Shown piece after piece: positions 33,179 through 42,360 of a stretch of 64,000 bases of DNA. This stretch comes from Polaribacter sp. Hel_I_88. GTDB taxonomy: Bacteria > Bacteroidota > Bacteroidia > Flavobacteriales > Flavobacteriaceae. The position numbers were made by a program, and so were the translations under genes. The stretch lies in contig NZ_JHZZ01000001.1 in the NCBI RefSeq assembly GCF_000687935.1, positions 3,544,001-3,608,000 on the forward strand, read 5' to 3'. The notes beneath the pieces were generated by a model. That model was not told the origin of the DNA and ran no database searches. It saw nothing but the letters and a program-made list of their open reading frames with translations. The first letter of the stretch is position 1. Each line of letters starts with the position of its first letter.

Positions 33179-33284
33179 AGAGAAACGCAGAGATTTGCAC
33201 AGAGAATCACAGAGATTATAGTTTTACTCGGATTTTACAGTTTTAATAAAACAAATTAACGCAAAATTTTCCCCTTTTGAGGAA

Positions 33285-33980
33285 TTAAAGGGGCATTCCT
33301 GTTTCTATTTCAACTGGCTTTTTATGCTGTTGAAACAACCTTGCTGTTAAATCACCTTTTAAAATAATTTCATCACCATTTACTTCTAGCCAACTTCCTT
33401 CACGCAAACCTAAAACATCCATAGTATTAAAAACATGAAACTCTTTTATTCGGGTTTCTCTGGTTTCACCTTTGTGTTTTGATCCTACAATTGGGTCTAA
33501 ATAATGGGCATTGATGTTAAATGGAATACAACCCAAAGTTGTAAAACTTGGCGGATATACAATGGGCATATCATTGGTATTCATCATATTAATACCACAA
33601 ATATTACTACCTGCACTTGTACCTAAATATGGTGTTCCGTTTTCTAAAACGTTTTTTAAGGTTAATAAAACATCGTTTTTATAGAGTTGATTTACCAACT
33701 CAAATGTATTTCCACCACCAGTAAAAATAGCCTCAGCTTTTAAAATGGCTTCTTTTGGGTTTTCAAATTCATGAATGCCAACAACATCAATCTTAATTTT
33801 AGCAAAAGCATTTTTGGCAATTTTAGTGTACTCAGTATAAGTAATTCCACTAGGTCTTGCATAAGGAATAAACAAAATGGTTTTTACATTCACAAAAAAA
33901 GATTGTAATGTTGGTAATAAATATTCTAAATATCCACTTCCGTAAATTGTTGAAGTACTTGCTACTAACAGTTTTTTCAT
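33285..33980 (-). CDS. pepE: Dipeptidase PepE (alpha-aspartyl dipeptidase, S51 family)
   Basis: Hydrolyses Asp-X dipeptides in the cytoplasm by a serine mechanism. The 231-residue protein is normal length. The nucleophile is S122 in YLGTSAGSNICG, preceded by the GGGNTFELV segment at 88-96. The catalytic histidine is probably H159 in NAHYLDP. KIDVVGIHEFENPKEAILKA matches the central part of the family. It is transcribed towards ribB; the repeat tract lies between them. No evidence of operon partners. Confidence 0.92.
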   Translation of the reverse strand: MKKLLVASTSTIYGSGYLEYLLPTLQSFFVNVKTILFIPYARPSGITYTEYTKIAKNAFAKIKIDVVGIHEFENPKEAILKAEAIFTGGGNTFELVNQLYKNDVLLTLKNVLENGTPYLGTSAGSNICGINMMNTNDMPIVYPPSFTTLGCIPFNINAHYLDPIVGSKHKGETRETRIKEFHVFNTMDVLGLREGSWLEVNGDEIILKGDLTARLFQQHKKPVEIETGMPL

Positions 33981-34086
33981 TTTGCAAAGTTACTATTTAT
34001 GAATTCATTTAAAAGTAGTATTTTTGTAAAAATAATTGAGTTTTTAATCCTTAATTAAACAAAAAATTCAATTTTAAACAAAAATT

Positions 34087-34632
34087 ATGAAAACAAAAAT
34101 TTTAATTGCAACTGTACTAATTTCTTTTTTATATTCTTGTAGCGTAAATAACTCCTCAGATGTTGTTGTTCCTGCTCCAGATTTAGTGGGAACTTGGAAT
34201 TTAACAAGTGTTACTATGGATAATGCTGTTTTGAGTGTAACAAGTCCTGTAATTACAACTTTAACAGGTGAAGGATTTGGTAAAAATTTAAATGCAAGCA
34301 TGACTTTTACTGAAAACCCAAATAATGTAGTAATTGATGGCAACTTTGTGTTTCAATTAACCTACAAAGATGCTAATAGCCAAGAATCTACTGAAGATCT
34401 TCTTTTAGACAATCTATTTTTTAACGATACTTTTGGTTTTTTATCTAGTTCTTGGACTTTGAACGATAATATTTTAACCTTAAATGAAGGTGGAGAACAA
34501 TTAAATATTAACGTAATATCTTACATTGGTAATGTAATTACAATTGAAACAGACGTAAATAAAGCAATTACTGTAGATAATGTAACATCTACTGTTACAG
34601 GAAAAGCGCTGTTAACAATAGAGAAACAGTAA
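34087..34632 (+). CDS. Lipocalin-like lipoprotein
   Basis: A 181-residue outer-membrane or periplasmic lipoprotein. The lipobox is LYSC at 15-18, so Cys18 is the lipidated residue after a 17-residue signal peptide. LVGTWNLTSVTMDN near 33-46 is the GxW entry typical of lipocalin-like proteins; several beta-strand segments follow (SMTFTENPNNVVIDGNF, SSSWTLNDNILTLNEGG). Function and ligand are unknown. It is monocistronic, with its own terminator, and diverges from pepE. Confidence 0.78.
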   Translation: MKTKILIATVLISFLYSCSVNNSSDVVVPAPDLVGTWNLTSVTMDNAVLSVTSPVITTLTGEGFGKNLNASMTFTENPNNVVIDGNFVFQLTYKDANSQESTEDLLLDNLFFNDTFGFLSSSWTLNDNILTLNEGGEQLNINVISYIGNVITIETDVNKAITVDNVTSTVTGKALLTIEKQ

Positions 34633-34652
34633 AACATCTAGAAATTATTCTT

Positions 34653-34684
34653 AAAAGCATCATAAATTTTATGATGCTTTTTTC
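34653..34684 (+). terminator. Terminator of the lipocalin-like gene
   Basis: AAAAGCATCATAAA and TTTATGATGCTTTT form a long stem with almost no loop, followed by a T run, 21 bp after the stop. Confidence 0.85.
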
Positions 34685-34749
34685 GTTTAACAAAAGTTTA
34701 CAATTGTATTAGTATATTTTTAAGAAGTAGTTCTCCTTTCTTTGTAAGT

Positions 34750-35520
34750 ATGAGAAATCAACCACTACTCTACTTACTACTTTTTTGTACATTTAGTTAT
34801 GCACAAAAATCAAATCAAATAACTACAGGACAAGTTTTTTTTGACAAAGAACCTGTTGCTGATGTTCATATTGTAAATAAAAAATCCAATAATGGAACTA
34901 TTTCTAATGATTTTGGTTTGTATGAAATTTCTGTTTCAATTGGCGATGTTTTAGAATTTTCTCATCTGAATTTTATGACGGAAAATATTGTAGTTACCAA
35001 AGAAATTTTAGCACAAGAAATTTATAAAATTACTCTAAAATTAAAAACGTACGAATTAGAAGAAATTATTATCGAAAAACAAAAGGGAATTTTTTATGTA
35101 GATCCAGAAATAATGACTGGTCCAATTGTAAACGCTCAAACCTTAAATTTACCTTATGCCAAATCAAAAGCAAAAAAAGATGACAATATTGTAAAAATGA
35201 GTTCTGGAGCTGTTGTTAGTTTGGATAATTTAATTGGTGCTTTAAATGGGGATAACAGACGTAAAAAAATACTTAAAAAAATTAGTACTGAAGATAAAGT
35301 AATATCCAAAATAAGAAAATATTACACAGATGATTTTTTTATTACTGACTTAAAAATTAAGCAAGAAAACATCAATCCTTTTTTAAATTATTGTTTTAAA
35401 AAGAATATTATTACATATTATAATGAAAAAGACTTGTTGAAATTAACATCAATTTTAATGACAGAAAGTAAAAGTTTTCCTCAAGACAAAACCGAAATCA
35501 CATGGCTTCAAAAAAATTAA
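34750..35520 (+). CDS. Carboxypeptidase-like regulatory-domain protein, paralog 1
   Basis: A 256-residue exported protein. Residues 1-18 form a signal peptide (LLYLLLFCTFSYAQ). Residues about 24-115 form a CarboxypepD_reg-like domain without a plug or barrel: TTGQVFFDKEPVADVHIVNK, then NGTISNDFGLYEISVSIGDVLEFSH and KTYELEEIII. The C-terminal half has no recognised domain; its GAVVSLDNLIGALNGDNRRKK stretch recurs in paralog 3 as GMIPLDLILNTLNGTIKR. It is the first of three tandem paralogs, 80 bp before the second. Function unknown; all three probably act in the periplasm or at the outer membrane. Confidence 0.78.
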   Translation: MRNQPLLYLLLFCTFSYAQKSNQITTGQVFFDKEPVADVHIVNKKSNNGTISNDFGLYEISVSIGDVLEFSHLNFMTENIVVTKEILAQEIYKITLKLKTYELEEIIIEKQKGIFYVDPEIMTGPIVNAQTLNLPYAKSKAKKDDNIVKMSSGAVVSLDNLIGALNGDNRRKKILKKISTEDKVISKIRKYYTDDFFITDLKIKQENINPFLNYCFKKNIITYYNEKDLLKLTSILMTESKSFPQDKTEITWLQKN

Positions 35521-35600
35521 TGATTTTAACATAAGTTTAAAAGCTGTTTTACAAAATCTTATAGAAAAAAAAGCGAAATTTGTTAGAACTAACTTAGGCT

Positions 35601-36407
35601 ATGATCAAAAAACTACTATTTTTTATATTTCTTTTTTCGATATCAATCCATGTTTTTTCTCAAGAAAAAAGACAATTAATTCGAGGAAAAGTACAAGATT
35701 CTATTGGTATTGTTAAAAATGCGAACATCATCAACCTAAAAACAAAACAAGGTACTTTTTCTAGTGATGAGGGTTTCTATAGAATATTTGTTTCTAAAGG
35801 CGATACTTTAAGTTTTTCTTCTGTGCAACATTTGCCAAAAAAAATAGTTATAACAGAAAAGATTTTAGAACAAAATGGCACCAATGTTTTGCTAAAATCA
35901 AACATTTATGAGTTAGATGAGTTCGATTTAAAAAGACATAATTTAATGGGCAGACTGGGTATAGATTCTAAAGATGTGCCTAGAGATGTGCAAGATTCTT
36001 TATTAAGAAACGTTATGGATTTTTCGAATGTTAATTTTGCTGAAAAGGATTTTTCAATTGATGAAATTGAAAAAGTAAGACCACCAATTGTAAACACAAT
36101 GGCTGGCTCCATACCTATGGCTGGTGCAGGTGCAACTGCTGTAATTCCTTTTCAAGGTTCAGCTAAATTATGGGCTTTAAGAAAAAAATTGGCACAAAAA
36201 AAAGCGTTTCCTTATAAAATATTATCTGAATTAGGAGAAAAATTTTTCTTTGATGATTTAAAAATTCCTGTAGATAGATATTTTCACTTTTTAGAATATT
36301 GCAATCCTTTAGGAATTGAAAATTTACATAAAGAAGGACGACAATTAGAAGTCATTAAAATTTTAAGAGCAGAAAGCGAACCTTATTTGAAGCTTATAGA
36401 AGAGTGA
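35601..36407 (+). CDS. Carboxypeptidase-like regulatory-domain protein, paralog 2
   Basis: A 268-residue exported protein with signal peptide (1-20, ending HVFSQ). The regulatory domain (about 24-115) reads IRGKVQDSIGIVKNANIINL, then GTFSSDEGFYRIFVSKGDTLSF and SSVQHLPKKIVI. It then has YELDEFDLKRHNLMGRLGID, shared almost word for word with paralog 3. The C-terminal half contains a hydrophobic AGSIPMAGAGATAVIPFQ segment in place of the other paralogs' leucine-rich stretch. Its stop TGA overlaps the GTG start of paralog 3 by 4 bp, so the two are translationally coupled. Confidence 0.78.
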   Translation: MIKKLLFFIFLFSISIHVFSQEKRQLIRGKVQDSIGIVKNANIINLKTKQGTFSSDEGFYRIFVSKGDTLSFSSVQHLPKKIVITEKILEQNGTNVLLKSNIYELDEFDLKRHNLMGRLGIDSKDVPRDVQDSLLRNVMDFSNVNFAEKDFSIDEIEKVRPPIVNTMAGSIPMAGAGATAVIPFQGSAKLWALRKKLAQKKAFPYKILSELGEKFFFDDLKIPVDRYFHFLEYCNPLGIENLHKEGRQLEVIKILRAESEPYLKLIEE

Positions 36408-37165
36408 AAAAAATAACTTTCCTTTTTTTTATAATCACAATTAGTTCTTTTAGCCAAAAAACAAAACCAATTTACGGCACAGTTGTAGATTCTTTAGGTG
36501 TTGTAAATGATGCCAATATTTATAATAAAAACTCCAAAATTGGTACAAATTCTACGCAAAAAGGCGATTTTAAAATCTATTGTAAATTAGGGGATACCTT
36601 AGTTTTTAGCTCTGTTCAACATCAAACAAAAGAATATATTGTTAACCAAGGCAGTTTTGTAAGTTTCAATTTTAAAATTTATTTAGCTTTAAAAACCTAT
36701 GAATTAGATGAATTTGAACTTAAAAAACATAACCTTTCAGGAGTTTTAGCTTTGGATGTATCTCAAGTAAAAGAAAATGAAAACGAGATTAGTGCAGTTT
36801 CACTTGGCTTGCCAAATGCTGGCATTCCTAAATTAAAGCCTATTGATAGAAAAATTTATACGGCCAGCACAAGCAATGGAATGATTCCTTTAGATTTGAT
36901 TTTAAATACCCTTAATGGCACTATAAAAAGGTTAAAAAATCAAAAGAAAATTATTGAAGATAATGAAGATGTAGCAGAACTTTACAGCGAATATAAATTT
37001 AATTTAGGTGCAGATTTTAAAATTGCTAAAGAAGATGAATACAGATTTTTATATTATTGCAGAAGCGATTCTTCTTTTATTGCTGAACGTTCAAAAACCA
37101 AATTTGAGTTTATAAACTTCTTAAAATTGAAAGCAAAAGAGTTCAATCAGCTAAAAAATGATTAA
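36404..37165 (+). CDS. Carboxypeptidase-like regulatory-domain protein, paralog 3
   Basis: A 253-residue exported protein starting at GTG 36404 inside the previous stop. The signal peptide (1-18) ends TISSFSQ. The regulatory domain reads IYGTVVDSLGVVNDANIYNK, then GTNSTQKGDFKIYCKLGDTLVF and SSVQHQTKEYIV; the YELDEFELKKHNLSGVLALD linker follows. It is closest to paralog 2, which suggests that these two arose by the more recent duplication. The next gene, DUF6702, starts 30 bp downstream. Function unknown. Confidence 0.77.
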   Translation: MKKITFLFFIITISSFSQKTKPIYGTVVDSLGVVNDANIYNKNSKIGTNSTQKGDFKIYCKLGDTLVFSSVQHQTKEYIVNQGSFVSFNFKIYLALKTYELDEFELKKHNLSGVLALDVSQVKENENEISAVSLGLPNAGIPKLKPIDRKIYTASTSNGMIPLDLILNTLNGTIKRLKNQKKIIEDNEDVAELYSEYKFNLGADFKIAKEDEYRFLYYCRSDSSFIAERSKTKFEFINFLKLKAKEFNQLKND

Positions 37166-37195
37166 TTTGGCTCAATAATTGATTTTTATCTTTTC

Positions 37196-37693
37196 ATGAA
37201 AACAAAACACACTTTATTAATACTTTTTATCATTCCACTTTTATCGTTTACAACGCACAAATATTATTTGAGTTTAACACAACTTACCTATAAAAGCGAG
37301 TCAAAATCAATACAAATTATTATGAACGTTTTTATGGATGATATTGAGCTCGCTTTGAATAAAGATAATGATATCGATTTGCAATTAACTACCAAAAAAG
37401 AACTAAAAAATAATGATGTTTATTTTGAAAATTACTTAAAAGAAAAACTCCTTTTTAAAGTGGATGGAAAAGCAAAAAACTTTAATTATATTGGCAAAGA
37501 ATATGAAGGAGATCTAGTTTATTTTTATCTCGAAATAGAAAATATTAACCAATTAGAAACCATACATGTTACTAATAACATTTTAACAAAGCATTTTCCT
37601 GAACAACAAAATTTAGTAAAATCGAAAGTCGGTAAAAAAAATAAAAGTGTTTTACTTACTAAAGATGAAAATACGACTACTCTAAAATTTTAA
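37196..37693 (+). CDS. DUF6702 family protein
   Basis: A 165-residue protein with an N-terminal signal or anchor sequence (HTLLILFIIPLLSFTTHKYY). The body starts YLSLTQLTYKSESKSIQIIMNVFMDDIE and contains repeated short strands with a conserved LxTKKELKNNDVYFENYLKEK pattern; this matches the DUF6702 family found beside M1 peptidases in flavobacteria. No catalytic residues are evident. It lies 30 bp after the regulatory-domain paralog and 29 bp before the M1 peptidase, so a shared transcript and envelope role are likely. Confidence 0.8.
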   Translation: MKTKHTLLILFIIPLLSFTTHKYYLSLTQLTYKSESKSIQIIMNVFMDDIELALNKDNDIDLQLTTKKELKNNDVYFENYLKEKLLFKVDGKAKNFNYIGKEYEGDLVYFYLEIENINQLETIHVTNNILTKHFPEQQNLVKSKVGKKNKSVLLTKDENTTTLKF

Positions 37694-37722
37694 TTAAAAA
37701 CCAACTATTAAACACACCATTT

Positions 37723-39834
37723 ATGAAAAAACTCAGTTTTTTATTTTTTTCCTTTTTATTTGTAGCCACTTCTTATGGGCAGATTACAAAACAAGGGCAC
37801 ACAAATCAAAATAAATTTAGGAAGTTAAAACAAGAATTACCAACGCCTAATTTAGAGAGAACAGCTTCTGGAGCACCAGGAACAGCCTATACCCAACAGA
37901 AGGTAGATTATAGTATGGACATCATTTTAGATGATGAAAACACCAAAATTACAGGTGCAGAAACCATTACATATCACAATAATTCTAAAGATGATTTAGC
38001 GTATTTATGGGTTCAGTTAGATCAGAATATGAGAGCTAAAGATTCTAAAACTCCAGATATTTCCCCAAACTCGATTCCAGATAAATTAAGCAAAAGCAGG
38101 TTTGAAAAAAATTATGTAGAGGAAGCATTTGATGGTGGATTTAACATAATGAGCGTTACCAATATGGATGGTTCTAAACTTTCCTATACCATTAACCAAA
38201 CCATGATGCGTATTAATTTACCAAATCCTTTAACATCTGGAGCAACCTTTAAATTTAATATTGAATGGTGGTATAACATCAACAATCATAGAACTGATGG
38301 AGGAAGATCTGGTTATGAGCATTTTCCTGAAGATGGTAATAACAATTATGTAATTGCACAATTCTACCCAAGAATGTGTGCTTATGATAATGTAGAAGGT
38401 TGGCAAAATGACCAGTTTTGGGGGCGAAGTGAATTCGCACTAGAATTTGGAGATTTTACAGTAAATATTACAGTTCCTGAAGACCACATGTTAGGAGCAA
38501 CAGGAGTTTTACAAAACCCAAAAGATGTTTTCTCTAAAAAAGAATTAAAAAGAAGAGAAGAAGCAAGCAAAAGTTTTGACGAGCCTGTAATTATTAGAAC
38601 ACAAGAAGAAGCAGAAAAGATTGAAAAATCAAAAGCTACAAAAACTAAAACTTGGAAATTTATTGCAGAAAATGTGCGTGATTACGCTTTTGCAACGTCA
38701 AGAAAATTTATTTTTGATGCAATGGCTGTAAATATAAATGGTAGAACAGTAATGGCAGAATCTTTATACTCTAAAGAAGCAAATCCTTTATATGGAGACC
38801 ATTCTACAAGAGCTGTTGCACAAACTTTAGAAACCTATTCTCGATACACGTTTGATTATCCTTACCACAAAGCAATTTCTGTAGATGGACAAATGGGTAT
38901 GGAATATCCACAAATTTGCTTTAATCCTGGAAGACCAGATTTAGAAGATGGTGGTTATTCTGATAGAATGAAATACAGAATGGTTAAAGTTACAATTCAT
39001 GAAGTTGGGCATAATTTTTTCCCAATGATTGTAAATTCTGATGAAAGACAATGGACTTGGATGGATGAAGGTTTAAACTCATATATGGAAATGTTAGCGG
39101 AATTAGATTATGATAAAGACTTCCCTATTGTTAGAGGATATCCTAAAAATATTGTAAAATATATGGCTGGAGATCAATCTAAAATTGCGCCAATTATGAG
39201 CAAAGGAGATAATGTCTATGAATTTGGAAACAATGCGTATGGAAAACCTGCAACTGCTCTTTGGATTTTAAGAGAAACTATTATGGGTAAAGAATTATTT
39301 GACCACGCTTTTAAGACATATTCTCAAAGATGGATGTTTAAGCGTCCTTCTCCAGCAGATTTTTTTAGAACCATGGAAGATGCTTCTGGTGTTGATTTAG
39401 ATTGGTTTTGGAGAGGTTGGTTTTACACCACTGATGTTACAGATATTGGAGTTAAATCAGTAAAAAAATTCAGCACAAAAGAAGTTGAAGATGCTGTTGA
39501 GTTTGTAGAAGATGCTTCAGAAGGTTTAGGATTTGCCAACAATCAAAGCAAATATCATTATGAAATTACCTACGAAAAACCAGGAGGTTTGGTAATGCCA
39601 ATTATTGTTGAATTTACGTATAATGATGGTTCTAAAGAAAGAAAAACATATCCTGCTCAAATTTGGAGATATACAGATGATGAAGTCACCAAAGTATTTT
39701 CATCAACAAAACAAATAGCAAGCATTATGATTGATCCAGATTTAGAAACTGCAGATGTAGACACATCTAATAACAGTTTTCCAAGACAAAATGCTGATAA
39801 ATTTGATCAGTTTAAAGAAAAAGTAAAACAGTAA
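37723..39834 (+). CDS. Secreted M1-family metallopeptidase, copy 1
   Basis: A 703-residue exported zinc peptidase. Residues 1-20 form a signal peptide ending TSYGQ. The beta-saddle N-terminal domain spans about 55-330. The catalytic motif is H426-E-V-G-H430 with the third zinc ligand E449 (WTWMDEGLNSYME). The substrate-binding GxMEN motif of aminopeptidases is replaced by GMEYP at 392-396, so the N-terminal-amine recognition may differ. There is no T9SS tail; it ends DKFDQFKEKVKQ, shared with copy 2. It follows DUF6702 by 29 bp and probably ends that operon at the large hairpin downstream. Confidence 0.9.
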   Translation: MKKLSFLFFSFLFVATSYGQITKQGHTNQNKFRKLKQELPTPNLERTASGAPGTAYTQQKVDYSMDIILDDENTKITGAETITYHNNSKDDLAYLWVQLDQNMRAKDSKTPDISPNSIPDKLSKSRFEKNYVEEAFDGGFNIMSVTNMDGSKLSYTINQTMMRINLPNPLTSGATFKFNIEWWYNINNHRTDGGRSGYEHFPEDGNNNYVIAQFYPRMCAYDNVEGWQNDQFWGRSEFALEFGDFTVNITVPEDHMLGATGVLQNPKDVFSKKELKRREEASKSFDEPVIIRTQEEAEKIEKSKATKTKTWKFIAENVRDYAFATSRKFIFDAMAVNINGRTVMAESLYSKEANPLYGDHSTRAVAQTLETYSRYTFDYPYHKAISVDGQMGMEYPQICFNPGRPDLEDGGYSDRMKYRMVKVTIHEVGHNFFPMIVNSDERQWTWMDEGLNSYMEMLAELDYDKDFPIVRGYPKNIVKYMAGDQSKIAPIMSKGDNVYEFGNNAYGKPATALWILRETIMGKELFDHAFKTYSQRWMFKRPSPADFFRTMEDASGVDLDWFWRGWFYTTDVTDIGVKSVKKFSTKEVEDAVEFVEDASEGLGFANNQSKYHYEITYEKPGGLVMPIIVEFTYNDGSKERKTYPAQIWRYTDDEVTKVFSSTKQIASIMIDPDLETADVDTSNNSFPRQNADKFDQFKEKVKQ

Positions 39835-39928
39835 AAAAGTAGGCAGTTTGCAATATATAAGAAGCAATAATTCTTTTTATTTCAAACTGCTAGTTACTAA
39901 AGACTGAAGACTGTTGACTCTGGACTAA

Positions 39929-39974
39929 AAAAAGATAAAGGTTTGTTAAAATTTTAACAAACCTTTATCTTTTT
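39929..39974 (+). terminator. Terminator of M1 peptidase copy 1
   Basis: AAAGATAAAGGTTTGTTAAA and TTTAACAAACCTTTATCTTT form a perfect 20-bp stem with almost no loop, followed by T. It separates the two M1 paralogs. Confidence 0.85.
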
Positions 39975-40019
39975 GGTTACTTATTGTAAATTTAGCCCAA
40001 ATAAATTCAAACAAAACAA

Positions 40020-42221
40020 ATGAAAAAAATCTATTTATTAGTATTTTCTTTATTCTTTGTAGCAACAGCAACCTTTGCTCAAGAACAAAAGGAAGAAAAG
40101 AAAACACAACAAGGACACACAGATCAAAACAAATTCAGACAAATGAAGGACGTTTTGGCTACTCCAAACGATCAGCATACAGCTTCTGGTGCTCCAGGTC
40201 ATCAATACACCCAACAAAAAGTGGATTATGTAATGGATATTCGTTTAGATGAAAGTGAAAATAAAATATATGGTGATGAAAAAATTACATATCATAACAA
40301 TTCTAAAGATGTTTTAGAATATTTATGGGTGCAATTAGATCAAAACATGAGAGCAGACGATTCTCAAACTCCTTTAGCAAAATCTAATGGAGCAGCTGCT
40401 TTTATTACTCCAGAAAACTTTAAAAGTACCTTTATGAAAGAAGGGAAAGGTTTTGGTTTTAACATCGAAAAAGTTGAAACTGATGGTAAGCCTTTATCAC
40501 ACTTAATCAACAGAACAATGATGCGTATTAATTTACCAAAAGCATTGGCTCCTGGAGATAAATTTGATTTCAGAATTAAATGGAATTATAAAATAAACGA
40601 TATTAATAAAGATGGTGGACGTTCAGGTTTAGAATCTTTTGAAGATGGAAATAACAATTATACAATTGCTCAGTTTTTTCCAAGATTAGCGGTTTATAAT
40701 AATGTAGAAGGATGGCAAAATATGCAATTCTGGGGCAGATCTGAATTTGCTTTAGAATTTGGAGATTATGAAGTAAACTTAACTGTACCTGCAGATCATA
40801 TTGTAGAAGCTACTGGTTCTTTACAAAATGAAAAAGATGTGTTAACAAAAACACAACGTAATCGTTTTGAAAAAGCAAGAAAAAGTTTCGATAATCCTGT
40901 AGTTATTGTTACACAAGAAGAAGCAGAAAAAACTGAAAAAGGACGTGCAACTGGCACAAAAACTTGGAAATTTAAAGCTGAAAAAGTTAGAGACTTTGCT
41001 TTTGCAACTTCAAGAAAATATATCTGGGATGCAATGGCTGTAAATATTAATGGAAAAACTGTAATGGCTACTTCATTATATCCTAAAGAAGGAAATCCTT
41101 TATGGGAAGAGCACTCTACAAGAGCTGTTGCAACAACTTTAATTGAGTATTCTAAATTAACATTCGATTATCCTTATCCTAAAGCTGTTTCTGTACATTC
41201 AGAAAGACAAGGAATGGAATACCCAATGATTTGTTTCAACTTTGGTCGTCCAAATCCTGATGGAACCTATTCTGACAGAACAAAAAAAGGAATGATTGGT
41301 GTAATTATTCACGAAGTTGGTCATAACTTTTTCCCAATGATTGTAAATTCTGATGAAAGACAATGGACTTGGATGGATGAAGGTTTAAACTCTTTTGTTG
41401 AAATTTTAGCAGAAGATGTGTATGATGCAGAATTATTCGCATCAAACCCAGCAAAAAATATTACACGTTATATGGGTGGAGATCAATCTAATATCTCTCC
41501 TATTATGTCTCAAGGAGATTATGTAAAACAATTCGGACCAAATGCATATTCTAAACCAGCTGCTGGTTTGTATATGTTGCGTAAAACAATTATGGGTCCA
41601 GAATTATTTGACCATGCTTTTAGAACCTATTCTCAAAGATGGATGTTTAAACACCCAACTCCAGAAGATTTCTTTAGATCTATGGAAGATGCTTCAGCAA
41701 TGGATTTAGATTGGTTCTTTAGAGGTTGGTTTTATACAACTGATGTAACTGACATTGGTATTAAGGAAGTTAAGCCTTTATATTTAACTGATAAACCAAG
41801 TGAAAGAGTTACAAAATTAAAAGAGCAATACAAGCAGTATTTTGATAATTTAGGTGAGTTAGTGTACATTACAGATAATAAAGAAGATGCAAATGCAAAT
41901 GCTATGGACAAATATGTTGATGGTGAAGAAGTTCCTTCTTTTATGTATTCTGTTGAATTTGAAAAGCCAGGAGGTTTGGTAATGCCATTGATTGTTGAAT
42001 TAACCTATGCTGATGGTACAAAATCGAAACAAACATTCCCTGCTCAAATTTGGATGCAAGATGATGCAACTGTAAGAAGAGTATTTTCTTCTACACAAGA
42101 AATCACAAAAATTACTGTAGATCCAGATATGGAAACTGCAGATGTTGATACTTCTAACAACAGTTGGCCAAAACCAGAAACTGATAAGTTTGATCAATTT
42201 AAAGAAAAAGTAAAAGAATAA
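40020..42221 (+). CDS. Secreted M1-family metallopeptidase, copy 2
   Basis: A 733-residue paralog of the preceding peptidase, similar along its whole length. Residues 1-20 form a signal peptide ending ATATFA. The motif H431-E-V-G-H435 and E454 (WTWMDEGLNSFVE) are intact and GMEYP replaces GxMEN again (398-402). The main difference is an insertion of about 35 residues near 600-635 (LKEQYKQYFDNLGELVYITD) before the common C-terminal strand domain EKPGGLVMPLIVELTY. It has its own terminator and is probably transcribed separately. The two copies may differ in peptide preference. Confidence 0.9.
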   Translation: MKKIYLLVFSLFFVATATFAQEQKEEKKTQQGHTDQNKFRQMKDVLATPNDQHTASGAPGHQYTQQKVDYVMDIRLDESENKIYGDEKITYHNNSKDVLEYLWVQLDQNMRADDSQTPLAKSNGAAAFITPENFKSTFMKEGKGFGFNIEKVETDGKPLSHLINRTMMRINLPKALAPGDKFDFRIKWNYKINDINKDGGRSGLESFEDGNNNYTIAQFFPRLAVYNNVEGWQNMQFWGRSEFALEFGDYEVNLTVPADHIVEATGSLQNEKDVLTKTQRNRFEKARKSFDNPVVIVTQEEAEKTEKGRATGTKTWKFKAEKVRDFAFATSRKYIWDAMAVNINGKTVMATSLYPKEGNPLWEEHSTRAVATTLIEYSKLTFDYPYPKAVSVHSERQGMEYPMICFNFGRPNPDGTYSDRTKKGMIGVIIHEVGHNFFPMIVNSDERQWTWMDEGLNSFVEILAEDVYDAELFASNPAKNITRYMGGDQSNISPIMSQGDYVKQFGPNAYSKPAAGLYMLRKTIMGPELFDHAFRTYSQRWMFKHPTPEDFFRSMEDASAMDLDWFFRGWFYTTDVTDIGIKEVKPLYLTDKPSERVTKLKEQYKQYFDNLGELVYITDNKEDANANAMDKYVDGEEVPSFMYSVEFEKPGGLVMPLIVELTYADGTKSKQTFPAQIWMQDDATVRRVFSSTQEITKITVDPDMETADVDTSNNSWPKPETDKFDQFKEKVKE

Positions 42222-42244
42222 GTTTTTAGTTTTTCTGATAAAAG

Positions 42245-42284
42245 AAAACCTCACAATTATGTATGTAATTGTGAGGTTTTTTTT
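42245..42284 (+). terminator. Terminator of M1 peptidase copy 2
   Basis: AAACCTCACAATTA and TAATTGTGAGGTTT form a 14-bp stem with a six-base loop and a long T tract, 24 bp after the stop. Confidence 0.88.
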
Positions 42285-42360
42285 GGTTTTAAGTTATGAT
42301 ATTATTTAAGTTTTAAACCTAATTGAAAATGAAAACCATTACAATTAGTTTTAGCTTTTA

